A stretch of DNA of 64,000 nucleotides. It comes from Alphaproteobacteria bacterium. Its GTDB lineage: Bacteria > Pseudomonadota > Alphaproteobacteria > Micropepsales > Micropepsaceae. The stretch is from the NCBI GenBank assembly GCA_015654635.1, contig JAATGP010000072.1, positions 34,024-98,023 of the forward strand. Reading direction: 5' to 3'. The notes under the pieces were generated by a model that searched no databases, was not told where the DNA came from, and saw nothing but the letters and a program-made list of their open reading frames with translations. Numbering within the stretch: the stretch's first letter is position 1; every line of letters starts with the position of its first letter. The translations under genes and the position numbers were made by a program. Of the stretch, positions 34,200-42,323 are shown piece after piece.

Positions 34200-34231
34200 A
34201 CAAAACCGGCCCTGGCAAATGGCTAGGGCCG
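34200..34231 (-). terminator. Terminator of the pectate lyase gene
   Basis: CGGCCCT and AGGGCCG form a perfect 7-bp stem with an 11-base loop; on the minus strand GTTTTGTTTT follows. The stem overlaps the stop codon of the pectate lyase gene and lies right after the convergent qorB stop. Confidence 0.75.
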
Positions 34232-35560
34232 CGCTTTCGCCGGATGCTCTTTCGCCCAGACCTCATAGCGCTTCAACGCTTTGGCGGGCCCGGTATTGTA
34301 CCAGGAATAGCCTTGCCGGCGTTCGGCGCTGATCTCGTTCACATCGTCATGAATGGTTTTATCACTATCGCCGAACACCGGCTTCATGGTGACCGGATCA
34401 TAGAGGCGCGCCCACATCGTCCCTGCTCCCGCTTTTCTGACGAGCACGCGGCTGTCGCCGTGCTTTTCCCAAGCAATATCGGTGATGGCGGCGGCCTTCA
34501 GCCAAGCGATGCCGTCATGGATCGCCACCGCTTCCTCTTTCGAGGGATCAGGCAGGCTCATCAGGAAAACAAGCAGATCGGCACTGTCCGTTGCCGATAG
34601 CATCACCGGTTCGAAATTGCGCGCTCCGGTCGGCTTCAACGTCAGGGGATCATGCTGCTGTCCCCACACCGTGCGCTTGCCAGCGGTCATGACTTGGCTG
34701 GCCAAGGCCACCGCCCTTGCCCGCTTCACCGCAGCCGCCGCATCGGCCTTGGCCTTGGCGGGAACGAAACCGTAAAGCCCGCTGGTATCGCTCGCGATTT
34801 CGTTCATCAACGTAACGGTATTGGTGAAGGCATTGTTGTTGAAGGTCAGCGCATCGGAGTAGCCGCCTTCGAGCGGCCAGATTTGCGGCCAGCCTCCGCA
34901 GGGCAATTCCGCCGCAAAGAGATAGTCGAGGCCTTTCAGGAAACTGGCGCGCCAGGACGCGGTATTGGCCGCATCTGAAGCGGCGATCACCTTGGCCAAA
35001 AAATGCAGCTGCGTCGTGGTGGCGTCGTTATCGATCGTGCCCACGTAATGCCAATGCACCGCAGCCGGATTGGGGTAATCCTGCGGCTGGCTGCGAGCGG
35101 CTTGTTCGAATACCACCCACATCTGGCCCTTCTGGCGTGGGCCTTTGGTGAAATCCTGATTTTTGCCCCAGCCGCCTGCGGGTGTCTGAAAAGAGACGAT
35201 CCCATCGGCGATGTGCCGTGCCTCCTCGCTGCCATACCATTGCGCCTGACGGTCGAGCGGCATCGAATGATCGTGAAGGCTGTCACTTTCGGGCGCCGGA
35301 AGGGCTTTCAATCCCCGGCGCTCGGCTTCAAGCGTATCGACATCCTTTTTGTGCGCCGCGGCGGACAGCGTTAGATAAGCCTCCCACGGCAGACGCTGAT
35401 CTTCCCGCAAGAGTGCGACAGCGGCGGGCTTCAGACCGCCATAGCGCTCGGTCTTGCCGATCACGCCACCCGATGCCGCCACGCCAGAAAGCAGCACAGC
35501 GATAGCGATGGCAGTCAAGCCAAGGCGGGCAGCGCTCACAGCATCATCCTTTAGGCTCAA
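34223..35560 (-). CDS. Pectate lyase, polysaccharide lyase family 10
   Basis: A 445-residue exported enzyme. The first 30 residues look like a signal peptide (ARLGLTAIAIAVLLSGVAASG). The catalytic region has IVSFQTPAGGWGKNQDFT, GTIDNDATTTQLHFLA, GGWPQIWPLEGGYSDALTFNNNAF and WARLYDPVTMKPVFGD, all typical of PL10, where DNDAT carries the calcium/catalytic aspartates. It cleaves polygalacturonate by beta-elimination, implying use of plant pectin. No transporter or uronate genes are near; it is a single gene with its own terminator. Confidence 0.92.
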   Translation of the reverse strand: MSLKDDAVSAARLGLTAIAIAVLLSGVAASGGVIGKTERYGGLKPAAVALLREDQRLPWEAYLTLSAAAHKKDVDTLEAERRGLKALPAPESDSLHDHSMPLDRQAQWYGSEEARHIADGIVSFQTPAGGWGKNQDFTKGPRQKGQMWVVFEQAARSQPQDYPNPAAVHWHYVGTIDNDATTTQLHFLAKVIAASDAANTASWRASFLKGLDYLFAAELPCGGWPQIWPLEGGYSDALTFNNNAFTNTVTLMNEIASDTSGLYGFVPAKAKADAAAAVKRARAVALASQVMTAGKRTVWGQQHDPLTLKPTGARNFEPVMLSATDSADLLVFLMSLPDPSKEEAVAIHDGIAWLKAAAITDIAWEKHGDSRVLVRKAGAGTMWARLYDPVTMKPVFGDSDKTIHDDVNEISAERRQGYSWYNTGPAKALKRYEVWAKEHPAKARP

Positions 35561-35754
35561 TCGGCGGCAAGTGGGCCGGGAAGCTCCGGAGTCGGTGTAG
35601 CATTTTCGCTTGCCACAGGTCTCACGCTATCTTGCGGACGCAAGCTCGCCATCAGTAAGCCGGCCAATTCTGTCAAGGGCGATGGGCGCACCGAACGCGG
35701 CGGAAACGGCTTTCTCCAATGCATGGCGCCACACTTTCTCTCTGCACAACGCGA

Positions 35755-37197
35755 TCAAGCAGCAAAGGCACTTTCTTCCGTGATCTGTTTCGGCGGTTCG
35801 GCCGGCAGCACCACATACCCGCGGCAACCCTTGCCGTATTCGCTTTCGAGCCAAGCGCGCCCGCCATGGAGTTCGGCAAGACCGCGCACCAGCGCCAGGC
35901 CAAGGCCGGTGCCGCCCGCCTGGCGGTCATAGCGATTGTCCACCTGGCTGAAGGGCGTGAAGATCTTGTCGAGTTTTTCGCGCGGGATGCCCGGACCGTT
36001 GTCTTCGCAAACCACCTGGAAGCCGCCGCCATTGGCAGCACCCGCCGTCACCGCGATTTTGCCGCCTTCGGGCGTGAATTTCACCGCATTGGAGACGAGA
36101 TTGATCAGAATCTGCTTGAGGGCGCGCTCATCGGCGTACAGCGGCGGCGCATCCGGCAAAATGGTAATGACGAGTTCCTGCTTCTTCTCGCGCGCCTTGG
36201 CACCGATCAGCTTGAGTGCGATATCGAAGGTGCGATGCGGGTCGATGGGATGGGGCGCAATTTCCATTTTGCCCGCTTCGATCTTGGCGACATCGAGCAA
36301 ATCGTTGATGAGGCTGAGCAGATGCGCGCCGGACGAATGAATGTCGCCAGCATATTCCTTGTAGCGCGCCGAACCGACCGGGCCGAAACACTCCTGCGCA
36401 ATGATCTCCGAGAAGCCGAGAATGGCGTTCAACGGCGTGCGCAGCTCGTGGCTCATATTGGCAAGGAAGGCAGTCTTGGAGGCGTTGGCCGTCTCCGCTT
36501 CGAAGCGTTTCCTCAGCGCATCGTCGCGCGTTTCTTCGAGTTCGCGGGCCAAATCCTCCACCTGGAAGCGCAGCCGCGAATCCTCATCGAGCCGGTGCAT
36601 CAAGCGCCGTCCGTCGACCAGCAATTGGGCGCCGAAGGCGGGCAGGAAAATCGCAATGCCGTAATCGATCACGCTGTCGCCAATGGCAAAGCGCAGCGAG
36701 GCCATTAAAGTCAGCGGCAGGATCGACGCCAGGAACATGTCCATATGGCTGGAGCGGCTGACGACCAGCATGGCGAGGCAAGCCGCCGTTACACCGGCCA
36801 GATAGACGTGATTGAGGGTCGAGGCCGGATCCCATAGCAGCCAGGGCGTGAGACCCCAAGCCGCGCTGATGATCGCCTGCATGAAAACGATGCGCGAAAA
36901 CCATGGCCGCGTGCGTTCGTATTCGTTGCTGTCGGTGGTGTCGTATTGGTAGATCGACACCACACTGGCCGACAGGATCATCGTTGCCGAAACGATCACC
37001 GGGACGAAAACCGCGACATTGAAACTGGCATGCCCGAAAGCGCCGAAGCTGTCTGAGCCGAGCCAGGCGATGGCAAGCGCCCAGAAGGGCGAGGACAAGC
37101 GCGTCGAGCGGACAGTCTGCGAGGTCAGGTCCAGCTGGGCCTTCAGTACACGAACATCTGTGCTTCGCTGATTGCGCAGCCGATTGAATAATTCCAC
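35755..37197 (-). CDS. Membrane sensor histidine kinase (PleC/DivJ-like)
   Basis: A 480-residue kinase from the GTG at 37197, which has AAGGGGA upstream; an alternative GTG at 37260 lacks a site. There are about six membrane helices up to residue 190, then a short coiled coil. The HisKA domain has the phospho-accepting His near 250 (ANMSHELRTPLNAILGFSEI), and the ATPase domain has NLVSNAVKFTPEGG, DNGPGIP and GTGLGLALV. No response regulator is adjacent. The sequence FLANMSHELRTPLNAI and the A-D-D-I-H-S-S-G segment are shared with the neighbouring kinase. The signal is unknown. Confidence 0.9.
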   Translation of the reverse strand: MELFNRLRNQRSTDVRVLKAQLDLTSQTVRSTRLSSPFWALAIAWLGSDSFGAFGHASFNVAVFVPVIVSATMILSASVVSIYQYDTTDSNEYERTRPWFSRIVFMQAIISAAWGLTPWLLWDPASTLNHVYLAGVTAACLAMLVVSRSSHMDMFLASILPLTLMASLRFAIGDSVIDYGIAIFLPAFGAQLLVDGRRLMHRLDEDSRLRFQVEDLARELEETRDDALRKRFEAETANASKTAFLANMSHELRTPLNAILGFSEIIAQECFGPVGSARYKEYAGDIHSSGAHLLSLINDLLDVAKIEAGKMEIAPHPIDPHRTFDIALKLIGAKAREKKQELVITILPDAPPLYADERALKQILINLVSNAVKFTPEGGKIAVTAGAANGGGFQVVCEDNGPGIPREKLDKIFTPFSQVDNRYDRQAGGTGLGLALVRGLAELHGGRAWLESEYGKGCRGYVVLPAEPPKQITEESAFAA

Positions 37198-37276
37198 GGG
37201 ATTCCCCTTTTGCCCGGGTACCGAGGAAAGGGATGCTAGAGACCGACGGTTAATATTCACTGAGAAAATTTCAATT

Positions 37277-38683
37277 CTATCGGGCAGCCGCTGTTAGGGC
37301 TTGCTTAACGCTCACTAAGGGGAAGTAAACAAAAACGCTGGTACCAAAGCCTTCGCGGCTCTCGATCCAGGCCCTGCCGCCATGCAGACGTGCCAATCCC
37401 TGCACCAAGGCGAGGCCCAGGCCCGTGCCGCCATGGTGATGGTCGAAGCGGTTGTCGACTTGACTAAAGGGCTGGAATAACAGCGCTAGCTTGTCGGCAG
37501 GAATGCCGGGCCCCGTATCGCTCACCGACAAAACGATGCCATCCCCGTCGCCGTTGCGGCAGGCGACATCGATCTGGCCGCCTTTCGGCGTGAACTTCAC
37601 GGCGTTCGACAGAAGGTTCAGAAGGATCTGGCGCAAAGCGCGTTCGTCCGCCACCACATGCGGCGTATCGGGGGCGACGCAATAGCGCGCCGTCAAATCT
37701 TTTTCCTGGCAGCGGATTGCCATGATGCGCTCTACGCCTTCAAAGGCGCTGAGAAGATCGAGCGGACGCGGATCAATTTCCATATGGCCCGCCTCGATCT
37801 TGGCGACATCGAGAATCTCATTGATCAGCGTAAGCAGATGCGTGCCCGAGGAATGGATATCGCCGGCATATTCGGGATAGCGCGGATTGCCTGCCCCCAG
37901 CGCCTCGGTCGCTATGATTTCCGAAAAGCCGATAATGGCATTCAGGGGCGTCCTCAGTTCGTGACTCATATTGGCCAGAAAGGCCGTCTTGGAGTCGTTG
38001 GCGCTTTCGGCTTCTTTGCGTTTCTCTACCGCCTCGTCGCGCGCGGCCGCCAACTCCTGGGAGAGGTCTTCATGAGCAAAGCGTGCCGTCAGCATCTCGT
38101 CGATGCGCCGCCGCACGGCCACGCCGGAGAAAATGATATAGCCGAGGCAAACCGGCAAAAAGGCTGCGATAATATGGGCCGTCACGCCGCTCGAGGTGGC
38201 GCAACGTATAATCAGGGGCACGATCATGGCGCCTGCACCGGTCAGAAAGACGGATCGGGAGGCACAACGCGTTGTCGCCATGCCCCAGACAGCCATCGTC
38301 AGCACGATGGCGACAACGCCGTTGTTGGCGCCATTGCCATCCACCCACAGCGCCCACGCCACTGCGCCCCAGCATAATCCGATAAAAGCCTGCAGAAGGA
38401 TCAGCTTCGGGCGCACCACAGCAACGTCAGCTTGAGTAATGACCCGGTAGCGGCGCCAGACGCGATAAGCTGCCGCCGCGCCAACGAGTTGAATGCCGAC
38501 AGCCGCCGCCAAATGGCGCAAAGGCACCACACCGAATGCACTTCGCCCCAGATACATGGCAAAGCCTGCAAGCGCCGCGGCGATGGGATTGCAGATAACA
38601 GTGCCCCCCAACGTGTCGAGGATGATCTGCAGGCGCGCGTGACAAAAGCGCAGATCTTCTTTCGGGTGATCACTAACAGACAT
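37277..38683 (-). CDS. Membrane sensor histidine kinase, tandem paralogue
   Basis: A 468-residue kinase with a similar plan to its downstream neighbour: six membrane helices to about 190, HisKA with His near 241 (ANMSHELRTPLNAIIGFSEI), YAGDIHSSGTHLLTLINEIL, and ATPase motifs NLLSNAVKFTPKGG, DTGPGIP and GTGLGLALVQG. The two genes lie in the same direction 79 bases apart and look like an old duplication, with the kinase halves much more alike than the sensor halves. It is divergent from parE. No receiver domain is present. Confidence 0.9.
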   Translation of the reverse strand: MSVSDHPKEDLRFCHARLQIILDTLGGTVICNPIAAALAGFAMYLGRSAFGVVPLRHLAAAVGIQLVGAAAAYRVWRRYRVITQADVAVVRPKLILLQAFIGLCWGAVAWALWVDGNGANNGVVAIVLTMAVWGMATTRCASRSVFLTGAGAMIVPLIIRCATSSGVTAHIIAAFLPVCLGYIIFSGVAVRRRIDEMLTARFAHEDLSQELAAARDEAVEKRKEAESANDSKTAFLANMSHELRTPLNAIIGFSEIIATEALGAGNPRYPEYAGDIHSSGTHLLTLINEILDVAKIEAGHMEIDPRPLDLLSAFEGVERIMAIRCQEKDLTARYCVAPDTPHVVADERALRQILLNLLSNAVKFTPKGGQIDVACRNGDGDGIVLSVSDTGPGIPADKLALLFQPFSQVDNRFDHHHGGTGLGLALVQGLARLHGGRAWIESREGFGTSVFVYFPLVSVKQALTAAAR

Positions 38684-38849
38684 CGGCGCTCGGTCGGCAG
38701 TGGGCGTAAGCGCCCATTGTGTTGGCGGGAAATCGCCACTAGGTCTAAGGGAAACTCCTTAAGAAGTGCCTGCCGCACCCCATCACCGCATCGAACCGGG
38801 GCGGTTTTTCCCCTACCCGTGCACCCCCGAATCGCGCTTGATCAGAGCT

Positions 38850-40808
38850 ATGGCCAAAGACTTATTCGATAATTCCCCGTCCGGCGGTAAGGATTATACC
38901 GCCAAAGATATTGAAGTATTGGAAGGGCTTGAGCCCGTCCGGCGGCGCCCGGGCATGTATATTGGTGGCACCGACATCACCGCTTTGCACCACTTGGCGG
39001 CGGAAATTCTCGACAACTCGATGGACGAGGCCGTGGCGGGCCATGCCAGCCGGATCGAGATCGAGCTGAAACCCGATAACGTGCTCACGGTGCGCGACAA
39101 TGGCCGCGGCATCCCGGTCGATCCCCATCCCAAATTCAAGAATAAATCCGCGCTGGAGGTCATCATGACCACCCTGCATGCGGGCGGTAAGTTCGACGGC
39201 AAGGTCTATGAGACTTCGGGCGGCCTGCATGGCGTCGGCGCTTCGGTGGTCAATGCCCTCTCCGAATGGATGGAGGTCGATGTTTTCCGCAACAAAACCG
39301 GCCACAAAATGCGCTTCGAGCGCGGCAAGCCAATCGGCAAGCTGAAGGAGACCGGCTCCGCCAATCGCCGCGGCACCTTTGTGACCTTCAAACCGGATAC
39401 CCAGATTTTCGGCGACGATGCGCGCTTTTCGCCTGCCCGCCTCTACCGCATGGCGAAATCCAAATCCTATCTCTTCCGCGGTGTGGAGATATTGTGGAAA
39501 TGCGATCCCAGCCTGCTCGACGAGCGCACCCCGGCAGAGGATACCTTCCATTTTCCGGGCGGCCTCACCGATTATCTTGGGGGTGAGATCGGCGGCAAGG
39601 CCACGGTGACGCCGCGCCTGTTCTTTGGGCGTAGCGAGCAGAACGGCAAAGGCACGGTCGAATGGGCCATTGCCTGGGTGCCGGAGCTTGAGCCCTTCCT
39701 GCAGAGCTATTGCAACACCATCCCGACGCCGGCAGGCGGTACCCATGAGCAAGGTTTGCGCAATGCCCTGACCAGGGGCCTGCGCGCCCATGGCGAGCGC
39801 ATGAACAACAAGAAGACCGCCGCCATCATGCCCGATGACGTGATGGAGTCGGCGAGAGCCATGCTCTCCGTCTTCATTCGCGAACCCGAATTCCAGGGCC
39901 AGACCAAGGACAAGCTGTCTTCACCGGACGCCCAGCGCCTGGTCGAAAACGTCGTGCGCGATCATTTCGATCATTGGCTCGCCGAAGATCCTGCCGCGGC
40001 CGACCGCCTGCTCGATTTCGTCATCGATCAAGCCGAAACCCGCATGAAGCGGCGCCAGGAAAAAGAAGTCTCGCGCAAAGCCGCGACGCGCAAACTGCGC
40101 TTGCCTGGTAAACTTGCCGACTGTACCCGCGATGCGGCGGCGGGCACCGAAATTTTTCTTGTCGAAGGTGACAGCGCCGGTGGCTCGGCCAAACAGGGCC
40201 GTGACCGGGCGACGCAAGCCATCCTGCCCTTGCGCGGCAAAATCTTGAACGTGGCGAGTGCGGCAGCGGGCAAGCTGGCGCAAAATCAGGAACTATCCGA
40301 CCTGATGCAGGCCCTCGGCTGCGGGACCGGTGCCAAATACAAAGAAGATGCGCTGCGCTATGAGCGCATCATCGTGATGACCGATGCCGACGTCGATGGC
40401 GCCCATATCGCCTCGCTGCTGCTCACCTTCTTTTATCGCGAGACGCCGCAGCTGATCAAAAACGGTCATCTGTTTCTGGCGATGCCGCCGCTTTATCGCC
40501 TCACCCATGGCAGCAAATCTGTTTACGCGCGTGACGACAAGCACCGCGAAGAGCTGTTGAAGAGCGAGTTCAAGGCCAACGCCAAAGTCGAAGTCTCCCG
40601 CTTTAAGGGCCTGGGCGAAATGATGCCCGCGCAACTCAAAGAAACCACCATGAAGCCCGGCAGCCGCATCCTGATCCGCGTCGATATTGCCGACGACGGC
40701 CGCCAAGAAACCGAAAATATGGTCGAACGCCTGATGGGCAAAAAACCCGAACTGCGCTTCCAGTTCATTCAGGAAAATGCGCAGTTCGTGAAGGAAGTGG
40801 ACGTGTAA
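38850..40808 (+). CDS. parE: DNA topoisomerase IV subunit B
   Basis: A 652-residue protein from the ATG at 38850 (MAKDLFDNSPSGGKDYTAKD); the upstream frame is leader sequence. Parts in order: GHKL ATPase (EILDNSMDEAVAGHA, GRGIPVD, then GGLHGVGASVVNALS), transducer domain, TOPRIM (FLVEGDSAGGSAKQGRDR, then MTDADVDGAHIASLLLTFF), and the C-terminal FKGLGEMM segment. It works with ParC to unlink daughter chromosomes. The sequence YTAKDIEVLEGLEPVRRRPGMYIG marks ParE rather than GyrB, and the length is short as for alphaproteobacterial ParE. Confidence 0.95.
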   Translation: MAKDLFDNSPSGGKDYTAKDIEVLEGLEPVRRRPGMYIGGTDITALHHLAAEILDNSMDEAVAGHASRIEIELKPDNVLTVRDNGRGIPVDPHPKFKNKSALEVIMTTLHAGGKFDGKVYETSGGLHGVGASVVNALSEWMEVDVFRNKTGHKMRFERGKPIGKLKETGSANRRGTFVTFKPDTQIFGDDARFSPARLYRMAKSKSYLFRGVEILWKCDPSLLDERTPAEDTFHFPGGLTDYLGGEIGGKATVTPRLFFGRSEQNGKGTVEWAIAWVPELEPFLQSYCNTIPTPAGGTHEQGLRNALTRGLRAHGERMNNKKTAAIMPDDVMESARAMLSVFIREPEFQGQTKDKLSSPDAQRLVENVVRDHFDHWLAEDPAAADRLLDFVIDQAETRMKRRQEKEVSRKAATRKLRLPGKLADCTRDAAAGTEIFLVEGDSAGGSAKQGRDRATQAILPLRGKILNVASAAAGKLAQNQELSDLMQALGCGTGAKYKEDALRYERIIVMTDADVDGAHIASLLLTFFYRETPQLIKNGHLFLAMPPLYRLTHGSKSVYARDDKHREELLKSEFKANAKVEVSRFKGLGEMMPAQLKETTMKPGSRILIRVDIADDGRQETENMVERLMGKKPELRFQFIQENAQFVKEVDV

Positions 40809-40816
40809 CGCCTCCC

Positions 40817-41500
40817 TCACATGGAGGGTTGAATCTCTGCTTTTGACTTCTTCATCCGCACCATCAGCACGATCCCCAGACAGGCCGCGGTCGACAGACC
40901 GATATGCCAGAGGAAATGTGTGCCGAAGGGGATAACCGGACAGACCACCATGTCGATCGACCGCGCCACCGCCGCGCCGATGGCAAAGACCAGCGCTGCG
41001 ATGCCGATCATCGCCGTATCGCGGCCAAATTTACTCCACGCCCCGGCCACCATACCGATGCCGACCACGGTGATCGTCGCATAGGCTGGAGCGAAGCGCA
41101 GATTCGGCGTGATCTCAGCCAGGCCGCTACCGAGGTAACGCACACCGAGCAGCGCCACGATCATCATCAGCACCATGCCCACAATGCCCGCCGCCCAGCC
41201 GTAAAGCTGGCGGATCCACAATACCGTCAGTACCAGGAGGAAGAGCACGCCCGGAATCCAGTCGAGCTGCAGCGCCCAAAAGGTGCGCAAGCCGTGCCAC
41301 AGCGCCGAACCGATGCCGACCCCCACCAGCAGCAAGAGCAGCAGGCCGAGATCGGGCGTGAGCCGCAACCCCGAACGCTTGATATGACGATAGGCGAAAT
41401 AGGCCGCGATCAGGATCGCCGCATTGGTGATGGTGTTGACCGGCTCATGCAGGCCCAGCCACATATGCTGGGTGTCGCAATAGATAGGTCCTTGAGGCAT
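40817..41500 (-). CDS. Ceramidase-domain membrane protein (CREST superfamily)
   Basis: A 227-residue protein from the ATG at 41500, with GGAG 6 bases upstream; the longer frame is unsupported. About seven membrane helices. The family residues are CDTQHMWLGLHEPVNTITNA at the N-terminus, SALWHGLRTFWALQLDW in the middle, and THFLWHIGLSTAAC at the end: the Ser-His and His-Asp pattern of CREST hydrolases related to alkaline ceramidase. Bacterial members are taken as membrane lipid amide hydrolases; the substrate is not known. It is convergent with parE, with 8 bases between. Confidence 0.78.
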   Translation of the reverse strand: MPQGPIYCDTQHMWLGLHEPVNTITNAAILIAAYFAYRHIKRSGLRLTPDLGLLLLLLVGVGIGSALWHGLRTFWALQLDWIPGVLFLLVLTVLWIRQLYGWAAGIVGMVLMMIVALLGVRYLGSGLAEITPNLRFAPAYATITVVGIGMVAGAWSKFGRDTAMIGIAALVFAIGAAVARSIDMVVCPVIPFGTHFLWHIGLSTAACLGIVLMVRMKKSKAEIQPSM

Positions 41501-41629
41501 GAGGCTCTCCGAAGCGGCGCCGTCTCTATATAGGGGCGGCTCGCGTTTTTTCCCATGCGACCCGCGAAGGAAATTCACTCGCAACAGACCGCGGGGTCTA
41601 TGATAGCGCCAAATCGGGAGAGCCAAATC

Positions 41630-41989
41630 ATGACCACCAAACTGCTGTGCCTTGTGACATTGGCCGCTTTGGCGGGGTCGGCGAAAGCTCAGACGGCGGA
41701 CGATGCGGAGAAAAAGCTCATCAACACGCTGATGCAGCACCAGGACGTGATTGCGGTTAACAACGTCGCCACGGCCGAGGGCTTCGTGCCCGACAACGAC
41801 CCCAACACCATGCAGGTCGTCATCCTCACAGACCCCAATGCCAAGTCCAGCGTCTCGGAAGACGGCGAAGTGGTATTCCTGTCCCCGGGACTAGGCCCAA
41901 ACCAGCAAGCCAACCTCACCTATGAGGCCTTCCGCCGCAAAGCCAAGCGGATTCTGGCGATCAAAATTCCGCCACCGCCCAATCCGTGA
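41630..41989 (+). CDS. Small exported protein, unknown
   Basis: A 119-residue protein from the ATG at 41630, with GGGAGAG upstream. The signal peptide is MTTKLLCLVTLAALAGSAKA, cut before QTADDAEKK. The mature part (about 99 residues) includes VIAVNNVATAEGFVPDND and ends in a proline-rich stretch (IKIPPPPNP). No family recognised. It is a single gene; the upstream neighbour is divergent. The long frame from 41555 is translated leader. Confidence 0.6.
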   Translation: MTTKLLCLVTLAALAGSAKAQTADDAEKKLINTLMQHQDVIAVNNVATAEGFVPDNDPNTMQVVILTDPNAKSSVSEDGEVVFLSPGLGPNQQANLTYEAFRRKAKRILAIKIPPPPNP

Positions 41990-42323
41990 AAAGGCCAAAC
42001 TTCTATCGGGATTGTCGCTGCGCACGACCGGATCGCTCGCCTATAATGAATTCAATCCGGGTGCTGGCATCGGTGCCAAGCAATCGGGCATGGGTTGGGC
42101 CATCAAGGGCGGCAGCGAAGGCGGTTCTCCGGGCGGGGCAGCAGGGCCTTGAAAGAATGGCGACGCTCGTTAGACCTCCATTTTGTCACCAACCTTGACT
42201 TTTCCTGCTTTGTTCCCCATATGCGGGCCATACCATGAGCGGCGCCAATACGGGCTGCCGCCGGGCGCGTGGCTGCGCCCCTCATAACCGGGCGCAGGAA
42301 TGCGCCCACGGTAAGGAGCGCAT
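41990..42323. other. Non-coding stretch before the helicase gene
   Basis: About 330 bases between the small exported protein and the DEAD-box helicase. Short open frames on both strands have no convincing start or motif. It must hold the helicase promoter and 5' leader; no -35/-10 pair was clear. The final AAGGAG (42313-42318) is the helicase ribosome site. Confidence 0.5.
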
